Below, piece after piece: positions 26,034 to 35,757 of a stretch of DNA of 64,000 bases. Made by a program: the position numbers and the translations under genes. Position 1 is the stretch's first letter. Every line of letters begins with the position of its first letter. Source of the stretch: an uncultured Verrucomicrobiales bacterium (GTDB taxonomy: Bacteria > Verrucomicrobiota > Verrucomicrobiia > Verrucomicrobiales > Akkermansiaceae); contig CALDZJ010000078.1 of assembly GCA_937944055.1 (NCBI GenBank), positions 1-64,000 on the forward strand, given 5' to 3'. Under the pieces are notes generated by a model. The model ran no database searches. It was not told the DNA's origin and was given only the letters and a program-made list of their open reading frames with translations.

Positions 26034-28415
26034 ATGAACTTCGCACCTCCATTCCGCACTCAGCTCGCCACTCACCTTTTGACTCACCTCTTCGCCGTCA
26101 TCGTCATCAACCTCTCTCCTTGCCTCGCTCACCCTATCGAATTTCACAATGACCCCTTCCGTCAGCTAGAGGAAGTTTGGCCCACTCCGAGCGAGTCCCG
26201 CATCGCCTCGGGCGCGCCCGGCCCACAATACTGGCAGCAGCAAGCAGACTACGATCTAGCCATCTCGCTTAATGAAGAGGAGAACATCCTCACCGGCCAC
26301 GGCAGCATCACATATCATAATAACTCCCCCCATCCCCTAAGCTACCTCTGGATCCAGCTCGATCGTAATAAACACTCGCCCGGATCCGCAGGCCACCAAA
26401 GCACGGAAGCCCCAGCCCTCGGAGAGCTGACCTTTGATTCCTTTGAGAGTCTTCTTCTCAAGGAAAGCTTCGATGGCCGCTTCCACATCGACAGCCTCAG
26501 CGACTCTGAAGGCAAAGCCCTCAATTACCGCATTGTCGATACCATGATGCGCCTCGATCTCCCAAAACCTCTCACCTCAGGCCGGAAATTCACCTACCAC
26601 ATCGCTTGGCACTACACCCTTACCAACTCCCGCACCTCCCGAGGCCGCAGCAATATGGAACAGTTCGGAAGCGGCACAAAAATCTTCCAAATTGCACAAT
26701 GGTATCCCCGCGTTTGCGCCTACACCGATGTCCGCGGCTGGCAAAACAAAGCCTTCCTAGGCCGCGGAGAGTTCGCCCTAGAATTCGGCAACTATAAAGT
26801 CGCCATCACCGTCCCTGATAACCACGTCGTCGCCTCCACTGGAGAACTCAAGAACGGCCACGAAGTCCTCAAGGAACTTTGGCAAGAACGGCTCAAAAAA
26901 GCCGAATCAGCGAAAGCTCCCCTCTTCATCATCACCCCAGAAGAAGCCGCCAAAAATGAGAAAACAAAAGCCAAAGGAACTCAGACGTGGCTCTTCGAGG
27001 CGCAGAACGTGCGGGACTTCTCCTGGGCCTCCTCTCAGAAATTCATCTGGGATGCCCTCCGCCATAAGCTCACCACCAATCAGGCCCCAGTCTGGGCCAT
27101 GTCCTTCTACCCGAATGAGGCCGAGCCCCTCTGGAGTCAATATTCCACCCACGCTATCATCCACACCCTTAACGTCTACTCACGTCTCACCTTCGACTAT
27201 CCCTACCCCGTCGCCCTCTCCGTGAACGGCCCTGTTCGCGGCATGGAATATCCCATGATCACCTTTAACGGCCCCCGCCCTGAAAAAGACGGCAGCTATT
27301 CTGAACGGACTAAGAATTCCCTCATCTCCATCATCATCCATGAAATTGGCCACAACTGGTTTCCCATGATCGTAAACTCAGATGAACGCCAATGGACTTG
27401 GATGGACGAAGGCCTCAACACCTTCCTCCAAGTCCTCACCGAGCAAGAATGGCGAGAAAACTATCCCTCACGGGCCACTCCCCGCAAGATCATTAGCTAC
27501 ATGACTAGCTCCGAGCAAAGGCCCATCATGACCAATTCGGAATCCCTCCTCCAATTCGGACAAAACTCCTACCGCAAACCCGCCACCGCTCTCTCCATTC
27601 TCCGCGAGACCATTCTGGGACGCGAGATTTTCGATGACGCCTTTAAAAAGTTCAGCACCCGCTGGATGTTTAAGAGTCCAGAACCGGCCGATTTTTTCCG
27701 CAGTATGGAAGATGCCGCAGGAGTGGATCTCGATTGGTTCTGGCACGCCTGGTTCTACACCACAAAACACGTTGACCTCGCCATCACCTCATTTGAACGA
27801 CACCGCATTGACCTAGGAGACCCCGATCTCATTGCCAAAAAAACGACCCAGGAAGCGCAAGCAGAGGCCGAGAAAAACATCGTCGCGAAGCGCAATCAAA
27901 AAATCCCAAAATACGTGGACCAAAACAAAGGCCTCAAGGACTTCTACGACCAAAAAGAGAGCCCCAAGGTGAGCCCGGAAGAACGCCAAGATTTCAAACA
28001 AATGATCCGCGCTCTCACACCCCAGGAACGCCGACTCCTCCGAACGAAGAAGAGCTTCACCATCGCCCACTTTGAAAATAAAGGCGGAGTCCTCATGCCC
28101 CTGATTGTCGAGCTTCACCTCGCAAACGGGAAAAAAGAAAACCGCCAAGTCCCGGTCGAAATTTGGAAGAAAAACCACCAAAAAGTCAGCAAGCTATTCG
28201 TCACCGATCAACCCGTCATAAAAATCGTCCTCGATCCCCATGAACAAACCGCTGATGCCGACACCAGCAACAATTGCTGGCCGCCCGAAATTGACGATCA
28301 CCCTATCTCCCTAGCACCCCGCGATGAATCATTCACCAACGAGATGAAAGAAGCCCGCGAAAAGGAAGAGAACGAAAAAGCAGAAAAGAAGGTGCAAAAG
28401 AAAGCGGAAAACTAA
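26034..28415 (+). CDS. Exported M1-family-like zinc metallopeptidase
   Basis: 793 residues from ATG 26034, which begins a signal peptide (LLTHLFAVIVINLSPCLA); the track start at 25971 is a TTG inside the preceding gene. The gluzincin motif HEIGHNW is at about residue 436, with the third zinc ligand Glu in WMDEGLNTF. Upstream, GPVRGMEYPMITFNG replaces the GxMEN exopeptidase motif of true M1 aminopeptidases, a change common in this uncharacterised subfamily. The C-terminal 190 residues are rich in Lys and Glu and end in a highly charged tail (EKAEKKVQKKAEN). Substrate unknown. Confidence 0.9.
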   Translation: MNFAPPFRTQLATHLLTHLFAVIVINLSPCLAHPIEFHNDPFRQLEEVWPTPSESRIASGAPGPQYWQQQADYDLAISLNEEENILTGHGSITYHNNSPHPLSYLWIQLDRNKHSPGSAGHQSTEAPALGELTFDSFESLLLKESFDGRFHIDSLSDSEGKALNYRIVDTMMRLDLPKPLTSGRKFTYHIAWHYTLTNSRTSRGRSNMEQFGSGTKIFQIAQWYPRVCAYTDVRGWQNKAFLGRGEFALEFGNYKVAITVPDNHVVASTGELKNGHEVLKELWQERLKKAESAKAPLFIITPEEAAKNEKTKAKGTQTWLFEAQNVRDFSWASSQKFIWDALRHKLTTNQAPVWAMSFYPNEAEPLWSQYSTHAIIHTLNVYSRLTFDYPYPVALSVNGPVRGMEYPMITFNGPRPEKDGSYSERTKNSLISIIIHEIGHNWFPMIVNSDERQWTWMDEGLNTFLQVLTEQEWRENYPSRATPRKIISYMTSSEQRPIMTNSESLLQFGQNSYRKPATALSILRETILGREIFDDAFKKFSTRWMFKSPEPADFFRSMEDAAGVDLDWFWHAWFYTTKHVDLAITSFERHRIDLGDPDLIAKKTTQEAQAEAEKNIVAKRNQKIPKYVDQNKGLKDFYDQKESPKVSPEERQDFKQMIRALTPQERRLLRTKKSFTIAHFENKGGVLMPLIVELHLANGKKENRQVPVEIWKKNHQKVSKLFVTDQPVIKIVLDPHEQTADADTSNNCWPPEIDDHPISLAPRDESFTNEMKEAREKEENEKAEKKVQKKAEN

Positions 28416-28620
28416 GGCTAAAGCAGCCATTGCGCAGCATCTTTACTCAGCCATTAAATTCCAAATAACCCGCGCCATTTCGCGTCCACGCAAAAGGCTG
28501 GAATGATCGCGGTTTATCACTCAATCACCAAACTCGCGCGGAACAAGCAAGCGAAGTGTCGAATAGACGCCGAGCGAAGGATTGCTTGCCTCCGCTGATG
28601 GAAAATCTGAGTATTGCGCC

Positions 28621-29430
28621 ATGCAGACTTACCTCGATCTCCTCCGCGACGTTCTTGAAAACGGCGAAGAACGAGGAGACCGGACTGGCACCGGGACACG
28701 GAGTGTTTTTGGCCGGCAGGCACGCTACGATCTCCGCGAAGGATTCCCCTGCATCACGACAAAGAAGTTACACCTTCGCTCGATCATTCACGAGCTGCTT
28801 TGGTTCCTAAAAGGCGATACCAACATCGCCTACCTCAAGGAGCATAAGGTGCGGATCTGGGACGAGTGGGCCGATCAAAATGGGAACCTCGGCCCGGTTT
28901 ATGGGCAGCAGTGGCGTTCTTGGCCCCGGGCTGATGGCTCCACGATTGACCAGATCACGCAGCTCGTGGAGACCCTTCAAAAGAACCCCACTTCACGACG
29001 CCACCTCGTATCCGCGTGGAACGTTGCTCAGGTAGATGAGATGGCCCTTCCACCTTGCCACCTTCTCTTTCAATTCTACGTTCACGAGCCGGATTCAGAG
29101 CACCCAGGGCTCAGTTGCCAACTTTACCAAAGGAGTGCTGATCTCTTCCTAGGGGTGCCCTTCAACATTGCCTCCTATGCCCTGCTGACCATGATGGTGG
29201 CGCAGGTCTGTGGCTATGAGGCCCGGGAGTTCATCCATACTTTTGGCGATCTCCACTTGTATTCTAATCACTTGGAGCAGGCACGCGAGCAAGTGACGCG
29301 GAAGCCCTTAGCGCTACCTCAGATGCAGATCAATCCCGAGGTTTCTTCTCTGGATGATTTCACGATCGAGGACTTTACGCTGGTGGACTACGAGGCCCAC
29401 CCTCACATTAAAGGAGACGTTGCGATATGA
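28621..29430 (+). CDS. thyA: Thymidylate synthase
   Basis: 269 residues from ATG 28621 ([26 protein letters not shown]), matching the ThyA N-terminus; the track start at 28582 is too early. It methylates dUMP using methylene-tetrahydrofolate. The catalytic Cys is residue 146 ([13 protein letters not shown]), the same number as in E. coli. Also seen: [39 protein letters not shown] and [10 protein letters not shown]. It overlaps folA by ATGA, coupling the enzyme to the one that regenerates tetrahydrofolate. Confidence 0.98.
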   Translation: MQTYLDLLRDVLENGEERGDRTGTGTRSVFGRQARYDLREGFPCITTKKLHLRSIIHELLWFLKGDTNIAYLKEHKVRIWDEWADQNGNLGPVYGQQWRSWPRADGSTIDQITQLVETLQKNPTSRRHLVSAWNVAQVDEMALPPCHLLFQFYVHEPDSEHPGLSCQLYQRSADLFLGVPFNIASYALLTMMVAQVCGYEAREFIHTFGDLHLYSNHLEQAREQVTRKPLALPQMQINPEVSSLDDFTIEDFTLVDYEAHPHIKGDVAI

Positions 29431-29888
29431 AATTAACTGCCATTGTTGCCATGACTCCCGAGCGGGTAATCGGAAAGGGCGGAGGGCTTCCTTGGAATCT
29501 CCCGGACGACCTGAAATTTTTCAAAAAACACACCTCGGGCCACCCGATTGTGATGGGGCGTAAGACTTTTGACTCGATCGGCAAGCCCCTTCCGCACCGT
29601 CAAAACATCGTCCTCACCCATGATCCGGCCTGGCATCATGATGGCGTAGAGAGTCTTCACCAACCGCAGGAGCTGCGAGAATTCGCCCTGATTGACCCCC
29701 AAGTTTTCATCATCGGGGGAGAGCAGATTTATCGCTTTTTCCTCCCGCTTCTCAGCGATATTGTCATCACACACGTGAAGCAGTCCTATGAGGGCGATAC
29801 CTACTTCCCTGAATACGTCGATCTTTTCCCTAATTCTGAATTAATATGGGAGCAAGAAGACTTCATCATTCGGCGTCATTTTAAATAA
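29427..29888 (+). CDS. folA: Dihydrofolate reductase
   Basis: 153 residues. Reduces dihydrofolate with NADPH. Motifs: [60 protein letters not shown] and the C-terminal [25 protein letters not shown]. The conserved acidic active-site residue is Asp in LPDDLKFF. The gene overlaps thyA, a frequent arrangement. Confidence 0.97.
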   Translation: MKLTAIVAMTPERVIGKGGGLPWNLPDDLKFFKKHTSGHPIVMGRKTFDSIGKPLPHRQNIVLTHDPAWHHDGVESLHQPQELREFALIDPQVFIIGGEQIYRFFLPLLSDIVITHVKQSYEGDTYFPEYVDLFPNSELIWEQEDFIIRRHFK

Positions 29889-29911
29889 AAACTCACCCAC
29901 TTTCTCAAACT

Positions 29912-30307
29912 ATGGCAAATTCATTTGAACTTAACGGCACGCTCAAAGTCCTCGAAGATCTCCAAACCTTCGCAAGCGGATTTACGAAGCGCGAATTCGT
30001 GATCGAAGTCCCTGATGGGAAATACCCCCAAATGGTGAAATTCGAAACAGTGCGCGATAAGATTGAGCAACTCGATAGCCTGAATATCGGCGACGAACTC
30101 AAGGTCACCTTCGACATCCGTGGGAATGAGTATAAAGGCCGCTACTACGTAAATCTCAATGCTTGGAAGATCGAGTCCTCCGGCGGCGGGCAAGGCGGAG
30201 GCAATGCGAGTGCCGAGCAAGGAGCCCCTTCTGATCCTCCTCCGAGTTCCTTCGATAGCGCCTTCGATAACGAGACCGAAATCAGCGAGGACGACATTCC
30301 ATTTTAG
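29912..30307 (+). CDS. DUF3127 OB-fold-like protein with SSB-type acidic tail
   Basis: 131 residues. The first 95 residues (ELNGTLKVLEDLQTFASGFTKREFVIEVPDGKYPQMVKFETVRDKIEQLDSLNIGDELKVTFDIRGNEYKGRYYVNLNAWKIE) fit the DUF3127 family, which has an OB-fold-like pattern. A Gly/Ser/Pro linker follows, and the protein ends in EISEDDIPF, the same acidic tip (DDIPF) that single-stranded DNA-binding protein uses to recruit replication and repair proteins. It lies 23 bases after folA. A single-stranded-DNA role is inference from the tail. Confidence 0.87.
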   Translation: MANSFELNGTLKVLEDLQTFASGFTKREFVIEVPDGKYPQMVKFETVRDKIEQLDSLNIGDELKVTFDIRGNEYKGRYYVNLNAWKIESSGGGQGGGNASAEQGAPSDPPPSSFDSAFDNETEISEDDIPF

Positions 30308-30310
30308 GAC

Positions 30311-30379
30311 GTGGCGGAGAGCTCTGCTCTCCCTGCCATTCTCAATAATCCGGGCTTGGAGACCAGAGGCCCCCGCCAC
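30311..30379. repeat. Inverted repeats between convergent genes
   Basis: Outer arms GTGGCGG / CCGCCAC enclose an inner perfect hairpin GGAGAGC-TCT-GCTCTCC. It lies between the convergent DUF3127 and xseA stops and may act as a weak terminator for both, though no T run follows on either strand. Confidence 0.45.
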
Positions 30380-30392
30380 GGAAGAGAAACTT

Positions 30393-31727
30393 CTACTCAA
30401 CCCGCGTCTTAATTTTACCGTCGCTCACTTGCACCCTTAGCTCCTCTCCGGAGGAAACTGACTCGATCGATCTCACAATCTCGCCATCAGCTCTGAAGGT
30501 GATCGAGAATCCCCGTTCGAGAATGCTCCTCGGACCTAGGGCTTGGAGCAAGGAACCCAGCCGTTCGATCCGCGTCTGCTGGTCCTCAAGGCTCTGACGT
30601 GCCGCGCTGGTGAGATCCCCGTTAAGCCGATCAACTTTCTCCTGCCTCCTTTTAAAGACCTCGCTCGGATGGTAGCGCGCCAGTCTCAGTTCATATTCTC
30701 CAAGAAGGTGCTCTCGCCGCTGCATCGACTCCTGGACGATGTGCCCTAGATCGCGCTCTAGGCCCTCGATCCTAGAAATGGGCCGCTGGAGTTTTTGCTC
30801 GGCAGATTGTTTGAAAACCCCTCGCTCGTAGTAGTCGAGTTGATCGGATAGCCGATCAATCCTCCCATAGACCACACGGGCGAGACGGCCCCCAAGTTCG
30901 CTGAGTCGATGTGCTAATTCAGCCTGATCTGGGACCACTAATTCGGCAGCGGCGCTAGGGGTGGGTGCCCGTAAATCCGCAACAAAATCCGCGATTGTGA
31001 AATCAATCTCATGGCCGACTCCGCTCACGACCGGAATGGGACAATTAGCGATGGCCCGAGCGACCATCTCTTCGTTAAAATTCCAAAGATCCTCTAAAGA
31101 TCCCCCTCCCCGCGCCACGATCAAGATCTCGGGATCCGGAGTCTCACCTCCACCGCGCCCAGCCTGTCGGATTGCTTGGGCAATTCCTCGCTCCGCTCCC
31201 CTTCCCTGCACCGCAACGGGATACAAAACAACCTGCACCCATGGAGCACGTCGGCTCAGGACGTTCTTCATATCCTGAAGAGCGGCTCCTGTCGGTGAAG
31301 TCACAATCCCAATCACTCGCGGAAACCCCGGCAGCAATTTCTTCCGCTCCTGCGCGAATAAGCCTTCTTCATTCAGCTTCTTCTTTAGCGCCTCAAAGCG
31401 AGCTTGCAGATCACCGAGCCCCACCGCTTGCGCTTTTTTAACAATGAGCTGGGTGCTTCCACGAGCTTCATAAAAACTAATCTCTCCCAGAAGCTGAACC
31501 TTGGCCCCATCTTGAATGACCTCATTTCCCATACGACGCTTCGCGCTAAACATGGCACAGGAAATTTGCGCGGATTCGTCTTTTAGGGAGAAATACCAAT
31601 GCCCGCTGGATTGTTGACGCAGGTTGCTCACCTCCCCTTCCACCCAGAGATCCCCGATTTCAATCTCGAGGAGATTCCGAATCCGGCGAGCGAGCCGAGT
31701 CACCGAGATTGCCTGAACATCGCTCAC
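30393..31727 (-). CDS. xseA: Exodeoxyribonuclease VII large subunit
   Basis: 444 residues from a GTG at 31727. The N-terminal OB domain begins ISVTRLARRIRNLLEIEIGDLWVEGEVSNLRQQSSGHWYFSLKDESAQISCAMF. The catalytic part follows with GIVTSPTGAALQDMKNVLSRRAP, ARGGGSLEDLWNFNEEMVARAIANCPIPVVSGVGHEIDFTIADFVADLRAPTPSAAAELVVPD, then a long helical C-terminus. Degrades single-stranded DNA with XseB, which is not adjacent. It starts three bases after the PIN-TRAM gene, so the two are cotranscribed. Confidence 0.97.
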   Translation of the reverse strand: MSDVQAISVTRLARRIRNLLEIEIGDLWVEGEVSNLRQQSSGHWYFSLKDESAQISCAMFSAKRRMGNEVIQDGAKVQLLGEISFYEARGSTQLIVKKAQAVGLGDLQARFEALKKKLNEEGLFAQERKKLLPGFPRVIGIVTSPTGAALQDMKNVLSRRAPWVQVVLYPVAVQGRGAERGIAQAIRQAGRGGGETPDPEILIVARGGGSLEDLWNFNEEMVARAIANCPIPVVSGVGHEIDFTIADFVADLRAPTPSAAAELVVPDQAELAHRLSELGGRLARVVYGRIDRLSDQLDYYERGVFKQSAEQKLQRPISRIEGLERDLGHIVQESMQRREHLLGEYELRLARYHPSEVFKRRQEKVDRLNGDLTSAARQSLEDQQTRIERLGSLLQALGPRSILERGFSITFRADGEIVRSIESVSSGEELRVQVSDGKIKTRVE

Positions 31728-31730
31728 AGT

Positions 31731-32786
31731 TTAGTGATCCTCCTGGCTATTCAACTCTGCGAAGATCATCTCCCCAGCGCTCGTCTGAATGGAGCTGACC
31801 ACCGTAACATTCTGCGAAGTGCCAATTTTGCTGATGGCGTGATTCACGACAATCATGGTCCCGTCAGGCATGTATCCAACCGCTTGATGATCATCCTTAC
31901 CAGCGCGAACTAAGGCCAAGCGGACGGATTCTCCGACCACTACGGAAGGTTTAAGCGCGTCTGAAAGATCGTTGAAGTTTATGATATCCGCTCCCTGAAG
32001 ATGGGCCACTTTGGTCAAATTCTCATCAGTCGTGAGGAGGCGCCCAGAGAGCAGCTTCGCCATCTGGACGAGGCGACCCTGGAATGATTCATCCTCAGCC
32101 ATGCCCCGGGAATCTTGGATGGAAATAGGAATGGCAGGGTTCTTTTGCAAGTCACTGAGGATTTCTAAGCCACGCTGACCACGTTGACGCTTCCCAGAAG
32201 CGGGTGAATTCGCCATCACCTGAAGTTCATCAAGCACGAACTGGGGCACCAGAACGCGCCCCGTGAGAAAACCAGCCGCCATAAGACTGGGTAAGCGGCC
32301 ATCAATGATGACTTCGGCATCGAGGATTAAGAGCTGCCCGGAGGCGGCATCTTGGCGGAAACGCACGTAAGGAATGATAAAGGAGAACTCCTCCTGATTA
32401 CTGCGAAGGGCGAGAACTGATCCTAAAAATGCGAGGGAGGCATAGGAACTGACCGTGAAGGCCAAGGCGAGAGCTTCCCCGATGCCCGGGTCATTAAGCG
32501 GAGTAGCGGCGAGCTTAATAAGCTCCGGAATCTGAGCCCGATTGAGGAGAAAGGCGCAAAGCAGGCCAATCGCCACCCCAAAGGTGGCGGTGGAAAATCC
32601 CCGCAAGGTGAAATCCTTCATCAAGCCCTCCACGATGATGAAGAAAATGGCGATTCCTAATCCCCCCACCAAGCCAGCCCAGAGCGGGATGCTTTCGGAG
32701 CTCAGAGCAATCGCAAATCCAGCCAGCTCACAGAGAACGAGGTAGATCAGGCGAGCGACATTTACGGAGGGCTGGGAGCTCTTCAT
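31731..32786 (-). CDS. Membrane-anchored PIN-TRAM domain protein (YacL-like)
   Basis: 351 residues. Four membrane helices in the first 130 residues are followed by a PIN nuclease-fold domain (LLILDAEVIIDGRLPSLMAAGFLTGRVLVPQFVLDELQVMANS, RLLTTDENLTKVAHLQGADIINFNDL) with the acidic residues of the family, and a C-terminal TRAM domain (VGYMPDGTMIVVNHAISKIGTSQNVTVVSSIQTSAGEMIFAEL). This is the architecture of B. subtilis YacL, whose function is still unclear. It lies 14 bases after rseP and 3 bases before xseA. Confidence 0.93.
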   Translation of the reverse strand: MKSSQPSVNVARLIYLVLCELAGFAIALSSESIPLWAGLVGGLGIAIFFIIVEGLMKDFTLRGFSTATFGVAIGLLCAFLLNRAQIPELIKLAATPLNDPGIGEALALAFTVSSYASLAFLGSVLALRSNQEEFSFIIPYVRFRQDAASGQLLILDAEVIIDGRLPSLMAAGFLTGRVLVPQFVLDELQVMANSPASGKRQRGQRGLEILSDLQKNPAIPISIQDSRGMAEDESFQGRLVQMAKLLSGRLLTTDENLTKVAHLQGADIINFNDLSDALKPSVVVGESVRLALVRAGKDDHQAVGYMPDGTMIVVNHAISKIGTSQNVTVVSSIQTSAGEMIFAELNSQEDH

Positions 32787-32800
32787 GATACGTTCGGGAG

Positions 32801-34252
32801 TTATGATTTAGGCCACTCGAGGGTCCTCTTCCCCTCCGCCTTAGTTTCATTCACCTCATCGCCAATGTCCTTGGTGGTGATGTAGAGCATGAAGCCCATA
32901 AGGAGGAGGGCGAAGGCGGTTTGGACGAATTCGAGAAGGCGCTGCGGGAGTGGCTTACCGCGCACCCACTCCATGATCGCCATGACGATATGCCCCCCAT
33001 CTAAGACGGGCAGAGGCATCATGTTCAAGACAGCGAGGTTCACATTAAAGAGGACAAAAAAGGCCAGCACACGCAGCCAGCCATCTGGTTCTTGTAGGAG
33101 AAGAAACTTCGTCCGGGCGATCCCGATGGGACCTGAGAGCTGGTCCACGCCAACGTTCGAGGTTGGCGAGGAGATTGTCTTAATGGTCATCCACATCGTG
33201 CGGAGGCTATCCCTGATCTGTTCCCATGGATTCGGGTGGAGAATCTCGGTGCTGACCATGGCCTCGCTGTCCCAATAAACCCCGAGCATGGGGTTCTCAG
33301 AGTAGCCATTCAGGGGCATTTCGGGAGTGACTGTGAGCGATAATTCTTCTTCACCCCGCTTCACGAGTAGATTGACTTTTTGGTAATCAAAATCCTTAAA
33401 AAGTTGATTGGCATGCCCGATGCCATAGACAACTTTGTCGTTAATTTTCAGGATTTGATCGCCCTTTTTGAGGCCGGACTTGCTGGCAGGACTCATCCCA
33501 ATGACGCTAAGGTTCTTAGGAATCACTTCCCCGGTGACGCCTTCATCCAGCGCTTGATCAACGATGACCGGGCTGCCCGGGCGGATGCCCACGCGGGGCA
33601 GAGCCCGCCTTTTATACCAAGGAGTCTCCGCGATATTAAACTGAGTGGTGACGATCTGGACCACGCCATCGCGCTCAATCTCGAAATCGATATCACTGCC
33701 CTCGGTGAGCATGATCCGGGTCATGATGTCATCGAAGATACGACCGTGAAACCACTGAACGGGCTCTCCATCAATCTTGAGAATCTTGTCACCGGGACGC
33801 AAGATGCCATCTGCGGCGCTGCCTTCTTGCACGCCGCCAATGACGTTGGATTTAATGGCATCTTGCGGCTTCCCCATTCCCCACACCGCCAGCGCGGCAA
33901 GGACAGCGAGCATGAGACTGAAAAGCGGCCCGGCGAAAGCGACGATGATTTTATCGAGCGGCGAGACGGGCGGGAGCGGCTTTTCATCGAGGTTATCTCC
34001 CTCGATTGACTCCATCGCAGCCATCTGAGGAAGGGCCACGAAGCCTCCAGCCGGGATCCAGCCGAGACCGTATTGCACCCCATTGATCTCTTTCTTCCAG
34101 ATAGGCTTACCGAACCAAATCTGGAAGCGGTCCACTTGGAGTCCTCGCCAACGCGCCGCCAAGAAATGGCCAAGCTCGTGGATAAAAATCATGACGTTAA
34201 ACAACATGACCACCACGAAGATGAAGAGGACGGTATAAAAGAATTCAGTCAT
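32801..34252 (-). CDS. rseP: RIP site-2 zinc metalloprotease RseP
   Basis: 483 residues. Intramembrane protease that cuts anti-sigma factors and leftover signal peptides. The zinc motif HELGH is at residues 25-29 in the first membrane helix; the second motif is NMMPLPVLDGGHI near residue 415. Two PDZ domains lie between (one around 125-215, one around 240-315 with GMSPASKSGLKKGDQILKIND). It is 90 bases downstream of tyrS, with a strong imperfect inverted repeat spanning the gap. Confidence 0.96.
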   Translation of the reverse strand: MTEFFYTVLFIFVVVMLFNVMIFIHELGHFLAARWRGLQVDRFQIWFGKPIWKKEINGVQYGLGWIPAGGFVALPQMAAMESIEGDNLDEKPLPPVSPLDKIIVAFAGPLFSLMLAVLAALAVWGMGKPQDAIKSNVIGGVQEGSAADGILRPGDKILKIDGEPVQWFHGRIFDDIMTRIMLTEGSDIDFEIERDGVVQIVTTQFNIAETPWYKRRALPRVGIRPGSPVIVDQALDEGVTGEVIPKNLSVIGMSPASKSGLKKGDQILKINDKVVYGIGHANQLFKDFDYQKVNLLVKRGEEELSLTVTPEMPLNGYSENPMLGVYWDSEAMVSTEILHPNPWEQIRDSLRTMWMTIKTISSPTSNVGVDQLSGPIGIARTKFLLLQEPDGWLRVLAFFVLFNVNLAVLNMMPLPVLDGGHIVMAIMEWVRGKPLPQRLLEFVQTAFALLLMGFMLYITTKDIGDEVNETKAEGKRTLEWPKS

Positions 34253-34257
34253 AAATG

Positions 34258-34350
34258 TTTCTAGGCGGAAGTTAGCCCAAGCTTATCGATTGGACCAGAG
34301 TCATTTCCTTGTTTGGAAAACGTTTCCAAAGCCCCCTTCCGTCTAGGAAA
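34258..34350 (-). promoter_or_regulatory. Structured leader of rseP overlapping the tyrS stop
   Basis: On the minus strand TTTCCTAGACGGAAG at the tyrS 3' end pairs, with one bulge and one G-U pair, with CTTCCGCCTAGAAA just before the rseP ATG. Between them is a further hairpin (TTTGGAAA-CGT-TTTCCAAA). The outer stem ends about 5 bases before the start codon. Confidence 0.5.
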
Positions 34351-35524
34351 GGCGGACGCTTTGTTTTTTGCTCAAACGCAGGACTTGCCCCGCTTTTCCA
34401 GTGAACTCAGCCATGGGATCGCTCAGCTTTTCGCCATCCAGCTGAACGGCCCCAGTGGTGATGAATTGCTTCCGAAGCTCGCCATTCGACTTTTCGAGGC
34501 CAAAGCTCTCCTTAAAGACTTGGCTGACCACTTCGAGAACATTTCCGTGAAGATCGCTGGCCGCCAGCTCTGGGAGATCGACCGAATCCAGATCCCGCTT
34601 TGAAAAGCGCGTTTCCCAATCAGTCCGCGCGGCCTGTCCTTCTTCTTCGCTGTGGTAACGAACCACAATGCGGCGAGCCAACTCCTTCTTAGACTCCATC
34701 GGGTGCTGCGCTTCATCACGCGCATCACCAAGAAGTAAAAGGTAGTAACGATCCATCAGCTCATCGCTAATACTCATGAGCTTTCCAAACATCTCATTGG
34801 GAGGCTCATTGACGCCCACATAATTGTTGGCGCTTTTGGACATCTTCTTTGTTCCGTCCAAGCCTTCTAGAAGAGGCATGCAGATGACCGATTGCTGAGG
34901 CTGAGCTTCTTCTTTTTGTAGATCACGGCCCACCAGCATATTAAAAAGTTGATCGGTGCCGCCAATCTCGACATCCGCTTTTAGCTCGACCGAATCCCAG
35001 CCCTGCATGATGGGATACTGCAGCTCGTGCAGGCGGACCTCCGTCCCTTTCCCGACTCGCTCCTTAAAGTCCTCGCGCTGGAGCATCTGTTGTAAAGTGA
35101 CGCGGGCATTGAGCTTGAGAACTTGCTCATAGGTCATTTTCCGAAACCAATCTCCATTGAAAATGATCTCAGTCTTGGCTCGGTCGAGCACCTTGAAGGC
35201 TTGGTCGGTGTAAGTCTCGGCATTTGCCAGAACCTCATCACGAGTGAGCGGTGGGCGGGCGCTGCTGCGGCCCGTGGGGTCTCCCACCGTCGCGGTGAAG
35301 TCACCAATTAGGAGAATCGCTTGATGCCCCATCTCTTGAAACTGGCGCAATTTTTCTAAAGGCACCGTATGCCCGAGATGAATGTCTGGAGCGGTGGGAT
35401 CAACCCCGAATTTGATCCGGAGAGGACGCCCCTGCTTTAATTTTTCATCCAGTTCCTGTTCAGAAAGGACCTTGGAGGTGCCGCGGACGAATTGGGCTAA
35501 GGCGGGATGTGCTGCGTCGCTCAT
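34343..35524 (-). CDS. tyrS: Tyrosyl-tRNA synthetase
   Basis: 393 residues from ATG 35524 (MSDAAHPALAQFVRGTSKVLSEQELDEKL); the track start at 35608 adds 28 unlikely residues. Class I synthetase with HLGHTVPL (HIGH motif) and KKMSKSANNYVG (KMSKS motif). The DVEIGGTDQLFNMLVGRDLQ segment marks the TyrZ-like branch, and an S4-like RNA-binding domain ends the protein (GAVQLDGEKLSDPMAEF). It begins an operon with rseP, the PIN-TRAM gene and xseA. A tRNA-His gene, not tRNA-Tyr, is upstream. Confidence 0.96.
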   Translation of the reverse strand: MSDAAHPALAQFVRGTSKVLSEQELDEKLKQGRPLRIKFGVDPTAPDIHLGHTVPLEKLRQFQEMGHQAILLIGDFTATVGDPTGRSSARPPLTRDEVLANAETYTDQAFKVLDRAKTEIIFNGDWFRKMTYEQVLKLNARVTLQQMLQREDFKERVGKGTEVRLHELQYPIMQGWDSVELKADVEIGGTDQLFNMLVGRDLQKEEAQPQQSVICMPLLEGLDGTKKMSKSANNYVGVNEPPNEMFGKLMSISDELMDRYYLLLLGDARDEAQHPMESKKELARRIVVRYHSEEEGQAARTDWETRFSKRDLDSVDLPELAASDLHGNVLEVVSQVFKESFGLEKSNGELRKQFITTGAVQLDGEKLSDPMAEFTGKAGQVLRLSKKQSVRLS

Positions 35525-35680
35525 GTGAGCGAGAGTCAAACCGGAGGGAGCGGGGAATTCAAGCGTGCGGAAAAACAAAAAGCCGAACTCAGTCGAGAGC
35601 GCGGCCATTCAGGAAGTGCTTCAGTCAACGCGGGCGCGGGGTCGGAATGCCAGAAGCGAAAGAAAATAAAAAAAGAAAAA

Positions 35681-35757
35681 TGGGGTGATCGACGGGACTT
35701 GAACCCGCGACAGCCAGAATCACAATCTGGAGCTCTACCAACTGAGCTACGACCACC
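35681..35757 (-). tRNA. tRNA-His (GTG anticodon)
   Basis: On the minus strand the sequence folds as a normal cloverleaf: acceptor GTGGTCG / CGATCAC, D arm GCTC..GAGC, anticodon loop TTGTGAT with GTG, T arm GCGGG TTCAAGT CCCGT, and an encoded CCA. The extra G before the acceptor stem opposite discriminator C is the G-1:C73 pair specific to tRNA-His. ORFs 35507-35779 and 35625-35852 in the track run across it and are not genes. Confidence 0.97.

Noticed and set aside
34312-34330. LacI-type operator TTTGGAAAACGTTTCCAAA
   Set aside because: LacI-family sites have an even CG-centred palindrome; here the spacer has an odd extra A, and the hairpin fits the rseP leader structure better.
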